A DNA stretch of 29,331 nucleotides, taken from contig CAZVXI010000025.1 in NCBI GenBank assembly GCA_964631295.1, forward strand, positions 1-29,331, in the 5' to 3' direction. The notes under the pieces were generated by a model that saw only the letters and a program-made list of their open reading frames with translations, was not told the origin of the DNA and did not search any database. Positions 23,158-29,331 of this stretch are shown piece after piece; within the stretch, counting starts at the first letter, position 1; the number at the start of each line of letters is the position of its first letter. Position numbers and translations under genes: made by a program. This DNA comes from CAZVXI01 sp964631295 (GTDB taxonomy: Bacteria > Planctomycetota > Phycisphaerae > Phycisphaerales > SM1A02).

Positions 23158-24648
23158 ATGACAACCGACACATGCCCCGTTCTCACGACTGCCGACGGCG
23201 CGCCGATTGGCGAGCAACATGCGCTGACCGCGGGACCGCGCGGCCCTGTGCTGATGCAGGATGTGCAACTGCTTGAGCAAATGCAGCATTTCAATCGCGA
23301 ACGCATTCCCGAGCGAGTCGTTCATGCGAAGGGCTCTGGTGCCTACGGGACGTTCACAGTCAACAACGACATCTCGAAGTACACAAAGGCGAAGCTGTTC
23401 GACACCGTCGGCAAGAAGACCGAGTGCTTCCTGCGATTCTCCACTGTCGCCGGCGAGCGCGGCGCTGCGGATGCAGAACGCGACGTGCGCGGCTTTGCGG
23501 TGAAGTTTTACACCGAAGATGGGAACTGGGACATGGTCGGCAACAACACGCCGGTCTTCTTCGTTCGCGATCCCTATAAGTTCCAGAACTTCATCCATAC
23601 ACAGAAGCGGGACCCGAAGACCAACCTGCGCGACATGGACATGCAGTGGGATTTCTGGTCGCTGTGCCCGGAGTCGCTGCACCAGGTGACGATTCTGTTT
23701 TCCGACCGCGGATGTCCGTCCAGTTACCGTCACCTCAACGGGTACAGCAGTCACACGTATTCGTTCATCAATGACAAGAACGAACGTGTCTGGTGCAAGT
23801 TCCATTTCAAGACAAATCAGGGGATCAGGAACCTGATGGATGATGAATCGGCGAGGTTGATCGGCGAAGATCGCGAGACGCATCAGCGCGATCTGTTCGA
23901 GTCAATTGAACGCGGCGATTTCCCGAGTTGGCGCGTGTGCGTGCAGATCATGACTGAAGACCAGGCCGAGAAGTTTCAGTGGAATCCGTTCGACTTGACA
24001 AAAGTCTGGCCTCACGCAAATTTTCCTCTCATCGAGGTTGGGACCATGGAACTGAACCGCAACCCCGAGAACTACTTCGCCGAGGTTGAGCAGGCCGCCT
24101 TCAACCCAAGCGCGCTTGTTCCGGGGATTGGCACGAGCCCGGACAAGATGCTCCAGGCGCGGCTCATGAGCTATGCAGACACCCACCTGTATCGCGTGGG
24201 TGTGAACTACCGCGAGTTGCCCGTCAACAAGCCGCGCTGCCCGGTGATGAACTACGAGCGCGACGGCTCCATGGCCACCGCGCAGCACTATGGCAGCAAG
24301 CCGAACTACTGGCCCAACAGTCGGCAGAATACGCCCATGCCAGATGCGAGGTACAAGGACCCGGCATGGAAGCTCGGCGAGGTCATCGTCGACCGGTACG
24401 ACTCCACGCAGGATCACGACGACTACACACAGGTCGCCAACTTGTACGCATTGTTCGATGACGATCACCGTGATCGCCTGACGACGCGGATCGCAGGCGT
24501 CCTTGGTCAGGCGCGTGAAGAAGTGCAGATGCGACAACTGTGCCACTTCTTCCGTGTTGATGAAGACTACGGCCGCCGCGTTGCGGAGAAACTCGGGATC
24601 GATGCTGATGCTGCGATGGGCAAAGAGCCCGCGCATGCGATGGCTTGA
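23158..24648 (+). CDS. katA: Haem catalase (small-subunit, clade 3 type)
   Basis: The 496-residue enzyme breaks hydrogen peroxide into water and oxygen. Active-site residues are all seen: H56 in ERVVHAKGSGAYGTF, N129 in MVGNNTPVFF, and the proximal haem tyrosine Y339 in RLMSYADTHLYRVG. The NADPH-side and wrapping regions are complete, and length fits the 480-500-residue clade. There is no signal peptide, so it acts in the cytoplasm. Its upstream region holds an OxyR operator and a sigma-70-like promoter, and oxyR is divergent, which together predict induction by peroxide. A strong hairpin terminator follows the stop codon, so it is monocistronic. Confidence 0.97.
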   Translation: MTTDTCPVLTTADGAPIGEQHALTAGPRGPVLMQDVQLLEQMQHFNRERIPERVVHAKGSGAYGTFTVNNDISKYTKAKLFDTVGKKTECFLRFSTVAGERGAADAERDVRGFAVKFYTEDGNWDMVGNNTPVFFVRDPYKFQNFIHTQKRDPKTNLRDMDMQWDFWSLCPESLHQVTILFSDRGCPSSYRHLNGYSSHTYSFINDKNERVWCKFHFKTNQGIRNLMDDESARLIGEDRETHQRDLFESIERGDFPSWRVCVQIMTEDQAEKFQWNPFDLTKVWPHANFPLIEVGTMELNRNPENYFAEVEQAAFNPSALVPGIGTSPDKMLQARLMSYADTHLYRVGVNYRELPVNKPRCPVMNYERDGSMATAQHYGSKPNYWPNSRQNTPMPDARYKDPAWKLGEVIVDRYDSTQDHDDYTQVANLYALFDDDHRDRLTTRIAGVLGQAREEVQMRQLCHFFRVDEDYGRRVAEKLGIDADAAMGKEPAHAMA

Positions 24649-24669
24649 AAATCGTCCCTTCGAGCGGTT

Positions 24670-24724
24670 GGAGCAACTGCTGTCTGTTCATGCACGGTGA
24701 CGGGCAGCATTGCTCCGCCTTTTT
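24670..24724 (+). terminator. Rho-independent terminator after katA
   Basis: GGAGCAA (24670-24676) pairs with TTGCTCC (24710-24716). The inner GCTG and CAGC can extend the stem. GCC and a run of five T follow. It ends the katA transcript about 20 bases after the stop codon. Confidence 0.85.
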
Positions 24725-24747
24725 CGTTTCACGGATATGCTTCTGCG

Positions 24748-25155
24748 ATGAGCCAGCTTTCCGCCACACAGCCAGTCGCGCGAATGAGCGGTGACCGCGC
24801 CCGCCGGTGGTGCTTCGCGGGTGTCGGCGTGATGTGCGTCGGTGCCGGGGGTGTGGGTGTTTTCGTGCCCGGCCTGCCAACGACGATCTTCCTGATCATT
24901 GCCTCCTGGTGCTTTACGCGCAGTTGTCCATGGCTTGAGCAGAAGCTCATCCACCAGCCGATCTTCCGCCCATTTCTCGCGTATCTCGAGCCGGGTGCCA
25001 CGATGCCCACGCAGGCCCGCGTGATCAGTACACTGATTATGTGGATTGCCATCGCATGCAGCAGCCTGCTCGTCGGTTCTGCGGTGCTCGCGAGTGTGCT
25101 GGGGATTGCCGGTGTGGCGGGAACTTGGTGCATCTGGCGGTTTCGCCGCGGCTGA
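24748..25155 (+). CDS. YbaN-family (DUF454) inner membrane protein
   Basis: The 135-residue protein has the family pattern GAGGVGVFVPGLPTTIFLIIASWCFTRSCPWLEQKLI near residues 32-70. This is followed by FRPFLAYLEPGATMPTQARVIS and a hydrophobic end (TLIMWIAIACSSLLVGSAVLASVLGIAGVAG). Two or three membrane segments are likely. The function of the YbaN family is not established. I chose the ATG at 24748 because the longer frame starts within the katA terminator; the ribosome binding site is weak. It is on the same strand as katA but should have its own promoter. The katA link is not evidence of a shared role. Confidence 0.82.
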   Translation: MSQLSATQPVARMSGDRARRWCFAGVGVMCVGAGGVGVFVPGLPTTIFLIIASWCFTRSCPWLEQKLIHQPIFRPFLAYLEPGATMPTQARVISTLIMWIAIACSSLLVGSAVLASVLGIAGVAGTWCIWRFRRG

Positions 25156-25301
25156 GTCGCCGATTGCTGGTCTGCCGCGCGGCACCAATCGCCATCGTGA
25201 CGATCAGCAGGTGCCTCGCTTGCTCCACGTGCCGGTAGAATGGCCGACTGAGCGCCTTATGCGCGGTCGACACACACAGCCTCGAAACCGGAGTTCCCAT
25301 C

Positions 25302-27524
25302 ATGAAAATTACCCGCGTTGCATTGCTCACCTGCTGCTGGACTCTTGTGGCTGCTCCCGCTCTTGCCGGGTCGGAGAACGAAGCCGACTGGCCACGCTGG
25401 CGCGGCGCTGAAGCCACCGGGGTATCACCGGAGACCGGCTGGAGCCCTGCTGGAACGAACGGAACGCTCTGGGCGAAGAACATCGGCTTCGGGCACTCAT
25501 CGTTCGCCGTCGCCAATGGCAGGCTCTACGCGATGGGCTACGACAACGAGCGCGGGCTTGATGTCATCCATTGCATGAATCCCGAGACGGGCGAAGAGAT
25601 CTGGACGCACACATACGAGGCTGACTTCTGGAATGAAGGGCATGACGGTGGCACATGCACGACGCCTGCTGTGGATGGCGACATGGTCTACGCAAGCAAT
25701 CGTGAGGGCAGGCTCTTCGCGCTGCGCGCTGACTCGGGGAGTGTCGTCTGGTCGCGCGATCTGCAGGAAGAACTCGGCGTCACGCCGCCGCGATGGGGCT
25801 TCTCCGGTTCGCCCGTGATTGTCGGCGACACCGTCATTGCAAACGTCGGCACGCTCTCCGCGTACGACAAATCCACGGGTGTGCACAAGTGGACGTCCGA
25901 ACGCGAACTGGGCAATGCGTACTCAACACCTATCGAATACGACTGGTTCGGCCGCCCCTGCGTGCTTGTACTCAATGGCCTCGGTCTCGCAGCAATCGAT
26001 CGAAACGATGGATCTGAGATTGCATTCCACCCCTGGTCACGCAATCCCGATAGATCGATCTATGGTGCGACGCCGGTGATTGTCGGCGAACACCTGTTCA
26101 TCTCCGCCAACAGCGGCGGCGGATGCGTTATGTTGACACCCAAGCAAGACGGCACGTTTGACGTTGCGTGGGAGAGCCGCGTGATGAGCAACAACTACGC
26201 CGGATGCGTGCTGTATGACGGACACCTGTACGGGTTTGATCGATCAATCCTCAAATGCATTGACCTCGAGGGCAACGAGATGTGGCGCCGTCGCGGCATT
26301 GGCGTTGGTGCGGTTGTTGTGGTTGGCGGAAAACTGCTCATCATCGGCGCGAAGGGGGAACTGATCGTCGCGGAAGCAACACCGGAGGACTACATCGAAC
26401 TTTCACGCCATGATGTTCTCGACGGCGGTGCATACTGGGCGACGCCTGTTCTCAGCCATGGCCTCGTCTATGCACGCAACAGCCTCGGCGATATGGTCTG
26501 CCGTGATTACCGCGGCGATGTGAACGTCCCTGATGCCAGGCTCGACCTGCCACAGGAGATGCCCGCTGCAGAGGCTCTGTTTGCCAAACACGTTGAGGCG
26601 ATCGGCGGCGCGCGAGCACTGCGTTCACTGAACACGCTCTCGCTCACCGGCACGGGTGAACGTCAGGGCGGTGGGCCTGTCGAGCACTGCGACGCGCAAC
26701 TGTCGTGGTCCGCCAATGGTTCGTTCGTCTGGCGGTTTGCATCAGGCCTCGACTTCGGCTATCGCGGCGATTCGGGCTGGAGCATGTCTGCCCAGGGCCC
26801 TGCTGTGCTCGAAGGCGCGCAACTCGATAACTATCGCGAAGTTGGAAATCTCTATCGTGTCCTCGAAGAAAACTGGGGATTCGAGTCCGCAGAAACAACC
26901 GAAGCGCGCGTGTTTGATGACCGAACGTGCTATGTCGTTCAGGCGACAGTGACCGACGGCAATACGCGCACACTCTACTTTGAAGCAGAGAGCGGTCTGC
27001 TTGCCGGCCATGAAGGCGATGATGTTCCCCTGTGGACGTTCGATGACTATCAAAAGGTCAATGGGGTCCTGATTCCAATGGAGTGGTCTTTCTTCGCGAC
27101 GCAGAGCGGTGCTATGACATCGGCAAAGTTCACGAAAGCGGTCGCCAACCAGACCGATGCATCTCGTTTCCAACCGCCTGCGCTCATCGCACTCATGACG
27201 CGTACCGAGCAAGAGAACGAACAAGTCAATGAACGGTTGCGCAAGGACTACAACCACCTCGTCGGCAGATATCAACTCATCACCGGCAACATGATCGGGA
27301 CACCGCTCACGATCTCGATCGACGGCGGGGCGCTGCGATCCTCGTTTGCCGGCGGACAACTCGACTATCTTGCCGAGCCCGACGAGCAGGGACGCATGTA
27401 TTCCATGACGAATCGCGAGTTGTACATCCAGTTGTCCGAACATGAGGACAAGCACAATGTTGACATGGTGATGTGGGCGTACGGAAACAAGCTCGGTGAC
27501 ATCGGTCCCGTGGATGGCGATTGA
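25302..27524 (+). CDS. Exported PQQ-type beta-propeller protein with LolA-like C-terminal module
   Basis: The 740-residue protein has a signal peptide (MKITRVALLTCCWTLVAAPALAG). It begins with a quinoprotein-like propeller at about 28-410: DWPRWRGAEATGVSPETGWS, then blades such as VYASNREGRLFALRADSGSVVW and LSAYDKSTGVHKW. These are common in planctomycetes, often without a bound PQQ. Residues of about 420-640 are a separate domain beginning AEALFAKHVEAIGGARALRSL, which resembles the LolA/lipoprotein-sorting fold seen after many zinc proteases and outer-membrane proteins. A last segment of about 80 residues has more short strands. No catalytic site is visible; binding or assembly outside the cytoplasm is most likely. 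GGAG precedes the ATG. A convergent gene ends six bases downstream. Confidence 0.85.
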   Translation: MKITRVALLTCCWTLVAAPALAGSENEADWPRWRGAEATGVSPETGWSPAGTNGTLWAKNIGFGHSSFAVANGRLYAMGYDNERGLDVIHCMNPETGEEIWTHTYEADFWNEGHDGGTCTTPAVDGDMVYASNREGRLFALRADSGSVVWSRDLQEELGVTPPRWGFSGSPVIVGDTVIANVGTLSAYDKSTGVHKWTSERELGNAYSTPIEYDWFGRPCVLVLNGLGLAAIDRNDGSEIAFHPWSRNPDRSIYGATPVIVGEHLFISANSGGGCVMLTPKQDGTFDVAWESRVMSNNYAGCVLYDGHLYGFDRSILKCIDLEGNEMWRRRGIGVGAVVVVGGKLLIIGAKGELIVAEATPEDYIELSRHDVLDGGAYWATPVLSHGLVYARNSLGDMVCRDYRGDVNVPDARLDLPQEMPAAEALFAKHVEAIGGARALRSLNTLSLTGTGERQGGGPVEHCDAQLSWSANGSFVWRFASGLDFGYRGDSGWSMSAQGPAVLEGAQLDNYREVGNLYRVLEENWGFESAETTEARVFDDRTCYVVQATVTDGNTRTLYFEAESGLLAGHEGDDVPLWTFDDYQKVNGVLIPMEWSFFATQSGAMTSAKFTKAVANQTDASRFQPPALIALMTRTEQENEQVNERLRKDYNHLVGRYQLITGNMIGTPLTISIDGGALRSSFAGGQLDYLAEPDEQGRMYSMTNRELYIQLSEHEDKHNVDMVMWAYGNKLGDIGPVDGD

Positions 27525-27529
27525 TCGCC

Positions 27530-28018
27530 TCACTCACCCCGCATAAGGCGCGCAAGTGCGTGCCAGTACGAGACATCCCAGTACGCGTTCGCAGCACCGC
27601 TCGTTGACGGGGCGACGAACAGCCGTGTACGCCCGACCGTCTCCGTGGCGAGCCCATAGGAGACTGTCTGTCGGCCGAAGTACGCGTGAGCCGCCTTCTT
27701 GCCATTGAAGCACACAAAGGCCGGCGCGTGTTTCAGAATCTGAGATCGGAACCGCGCGAGATCGAAATCAGGGCTGCTCAGCGTGGAGTCTGCGCCAGCC
27801 CGGCACTTGACAAGATCAGTCAATCCAAGCCCGTGGTCGAGCAACTGCCCGAAGTCGGCAGGGCAGAGTTGCGTCGGGGTCAGGCCAATCTCATGCAGTG
27901 TCTTCCAGAACTTGTTGCCGGGGCCTGCGTAATAGGCCTTCGCTTGAGCGGACTTCGTGCCAGCCGCTGTCCCGCAGAAGACGACGCTCAGATTGTCCTT
28001 GAGCAGATCAGGCAACAT
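27530..28018 (-). CDS. mug: Mismatch-specific uracil/thymine-DNA glycosylase (Mug/TDG family)
   Basis: The 162-residue enzyme starts at the ATG at 28016-28018; 57 extra residues in the longer frame overlap the upstream region of the next gene and look non-coding. The uracil-DNA glycosylase fold motifs are VVFCGTAAGTKSAQAKAYYAGPGNKFWKTL at the N-terminus, TDLVKCRAG in the middle, and the DNA-intercalating loop PSTSGAANAYWD near the C-terminus. It should remove uracil or thymine from G mispairs in base-excision repair. The catalytic loop is GTAAG where E. coli Mug has GINPG, so the key asparagine of E. coli is missing; this is usual in this branch of the family. It is convergent with the propeller gene, with five bases between the stops. 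Confidence 0.88.
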   Translation of the reverse strand: MLPDLLKDNLSVVFCGTAAGTKSAQAKAYYAGPGNKFWKTLHEIGLTPTQLCPADFGQLLDHGLGLTDLVKCRAGADSTLSSPDFDLARFRSQILKHAPAFVCFNGKKAAHAYFGRQTVSYGLATETVGRTRLFVAPSTSGAANAYWDVSYWHALARLMRGE

Positions 28019-28136
28019 CCGGGAGAGTCTACCACCCCAGGCTGGCTTGGCGGGTCTACAGTCTCCGTGAGCCGGCGCTTCATGGTTCCCGGTGAATCCA
28101 GCCCGCGCCGCCGCACCGGCCGAACAAGGACGCATC

Positions 28137-28499
28137 ATGCCACAGATCACGATCGGTTTTGCACTCGGGCTCGTCATCCTCGGGCTCATCTCCTACTTCG
28201 GTTCAGGCCAGGCGAGCGTGACCGCGCTGATTCCCGCATTCTTTGGCGCTGCCATGCTGTTGTGCGGTGTGCTCGCCCTGAAGCAGTCGATGCGCAAGCA
28301 TGCGATGCATGCGGCGGCGGCGCTTGCATTGCTCGGAGCACTGGGTTCGCTCGTCCGGGCAATCCCTGCACTGGACTTCAGCGAGCCGTTGCGCGGTGCC
28401 GTGATCGCTCAACTTGTGATGGGGGTGGCTCTGCTGATTTTTCTTGCCTTGTGCATCCGCTCGTTCATGGCAGCGCGAAAGTCGGCGCAGGCAAGCTGA
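28137..28499 (+). CDS. Small multi-pass membrane protein of unknown function
   Basis: The 120-residue protein has four hydrophobic segments: ITIGFALGLVILGLISYF, VTALIPAFFGAAMLLCGVLAL, HAAAALALLGALGSLVRAI and AVIAQLVMGVALLIFLALCI. A basic C-terminus follows (RSFMAARKSAQAS). AGGA about nine bases before the ATG at 28137 supports this start over the one 15 codons upstream. I do not recognise the family with certainty. It is divergent from the glycosylase gene, 118 bases apart, and is probably an inner membrane protein. Confidence 0.78.
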   Translation: MPQITIGFALGLVILGLISYFGSGQASVTALIPAFFGAAMLLCGVLALKQSMRKHAMHAAAALALLGALGSLVRAIPALDFSEPLRGAVIAQLVMGVALLIFLALCIRSFMAARKSAQAS

Positions 28500-28546
28500 A
28501 CTGTCGCCAGCATGCGCGCTCCCTGTCGCGCCTGCCCCGGACTGGT

Positions 28547-28554
28547 GATAGAAT
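28547..28554 (+). promoter_or_regulatory. Candidate extended -10 promoter for the YkgJ-like gene
   Basis: TAGAAT at 28549-28554 matches the -10 consensus at five of six positions, and a T of the extended -10 is close by. I saw no good -35. The start codon lies 63 bases downstream. Confidence 0.3.
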
Positions 28555-28616
28555 GCCTTGAGGTCGCACAACGTCGCGTGGTGTGCCGTGCTCGGCCCTG
28601 AGGAAACCCCAAAAAT

Positions 28617-29309
28617 ATGGACACGTCGACACCGGCCCGCGCCACTTGCAATGATGGCGGGTACTCCAGCGATGCTCAGGCCGTGGCTGCCGTGCATGCG
28701 AAGATCGAGAAGCGCACCGCAGCGTTCGCGCGCGCAACTGGTCTCAAGTGCCCGCCCGGGTGCGGGCAGTGCTGCCTGTCGCCCGATGTCGAGACGACCG
28801 TCGCCGACCTGCTGCCGATGGCTGAGTCCATCGTCGCACGCGGCCGGGCTGATGAGATTCTCGCCCGCCTTGATGCAGCGCCTGATGCTCGCTGCATCCT
28901 CTACGATGCCGACCCGGCAAACCCGACGCGCGGCCAATGCTCGATGTACGACGTACGCCCGTCTATCTGCCGGCTGTTCGGCTTCGCAGGCCGGCGCGAT
29001 CCGGATGGCAACCCTGAACTGAGCGCATGCTGGATTCACGGCGTGACCACTCCGGACGTGGTGGCTGCAGCACGCGCGGCTGTATCGGCACGTCGCATCG
29101 CGCTGCCGATCTTTGCTGACCTCGCTGGCCAGGCTCCGGCGGCAGCGCCGCAACACGGTGGTCGTCTGCACCCGATCAACGAATCGCTTCGCCGCGCGAT
29201 TCAGCGCGTCGGGCTTGATTCGCTGCTGCACTCGATATCCAGCGGTGATGACAATGATCATGATGTGACGCCGCCGACACCTCGCGTTCCGCCTCGCAGG
29301 GCAGCGTAA
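28617..29309 (+). CDS. YkgJ-family cysteine-cluster protein
   Basis: The 230-residue protein has the cysteine pattern of the YkgJ (zinc- or iron-chelating) family: CPPGCGQCC at residues 45-53, C93 and C108, and YDVRPSICRLFGF with C118, followed by C138. Eight cysteines in all could hold a metal or iron-sulfur cluster. The family function is not settled. It has no signal peptide or membrane segment, so it is cytoplasmic. The C-terminal 60 residues are rich in Pro, Arg and Asp and probably disordered. AGGA lies about 14 bases upstream of the ATG. It ends 22 bases before the window edge, and nothing else is seen there. Confidence 0.88.
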   Translation: MDTSTPARATCNDGGYSSDAQAVAAVHAKIEKRTAAFARATGLKCPPGCGQCCLSPDVETTVADLLPMAESIVARGRADEILARLDAAPDARCILYDADPANPTRGQCSMYDVRPSICRLFGFAGRRDPDGNPELSACWIHGVTTPDVVAAARAAVSARRIALPIFADLAGQAPAAAPQHGGRLHPINESLRRAIQRVGLDSLLHSISSGDDNDHDVTPPTPRVPPRRAA

Positions 29310-29331
29310 ACACAGCATCTGGTCAGGTCAG

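Noticed and set aside
23902..24636. 244-codon minus-strand open frame opposite katA
   Set aside because: katA is certain, and the antisense product is rich in Val/His/Arg with no family pattern.
27516..27529. Short inverted repeat GGCGA-TTGA-TCGCC at the end of the propeller gene
   Set aside because: Five pairs and no T run on either side, so it does not qualify as a terminator.

Overview
The window is a chromosomal segment, roughly 58-60% GC by eye, from a Gram-negative-type bacterium. The gene set fits a planctomycete, most likely a Phycisphaerae-like marine lineage: VIT-VWA protein, several TlpA-family thioredoxins, PQQ-type and FG-GAP-type secreted propellers, and many signal peptides. 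That placement is an inference; no rRNA or other phylogenetic marker longer than rpsT is present.

Layout. 1-250: 3' end of an unrecognised + strand gene. 301-3892 (-): pyruvate dehydrogenase operon pdhA-pdhB-pdhC, without an E3 gene. 4111-5013 (-): outer-membrane beta-barrel-like protein. 5472-5545 (-): tRNA-Arg(ACG). 5798-6814 (-): zinc alcohol dehydrogenase. 6908-7669 (+): dimethylarginine dimethylaminohydrolase-like enzyme. It overlaps tail-to-tail with a di-haem cytochrome c peroxidase at 7649-8710 (-). 8790-10022 (-): a TlpA-like thioredoxin whose first active-site cysteine is an in-frame TGA, best read as selenocysteine. 10214-13030 (+): rpsT, a CPBP intramembrane protease, a Cys-containing TlpA-TPR protein with a clear terminator, and a small DUF2892/YgaP-like membrane protein. 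13253-15771 (+): two overlapping genes for secreted propeller-like proteins. 15815-19679 (-): a VIT-VWA protein followed by a secreted alpha/beta hydrolase. 19791-20936 (-): saccharopine/lysine dehydrogenase family. 20937-21499: gene-poor, with an orphan terminator-like hairpin. 21657-23051 (-): oxyR then a VOC-fold protein, divergent from katA (23158-24648, +). 24748-25155 (+): YbaN-like. 25302-27524 (+): PQQ-propeller protein with a LolA-like C-terminal module. 27530-28018 (-): Mug/TDG-type DNA glycosylase. 28137-28499 (+): small membrane protein. 28617-29309 (+): YkgJ-type cysteine-cluster protein.

How the genes fit together. Redox and peroxide defence recur: oxyR/katA with a nearly complete OxyR operator between them, a di-haem peroxidase, and two TlpA-like thioredoxins, one with UGPC and one with CGPC. 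The strongest unusual signal is the probable selenoprotein. Its TGA sits exactly where the paralogue has Cys, the reading frame continues through an intact thioredoxin fold, and a hairpin with a GGUC apical loop lies just downstream, as expected for a bacterial SECIS element. The other strong regulatory signal is the OxyR operator, whose first half-site overlaps the oxyR start codon.
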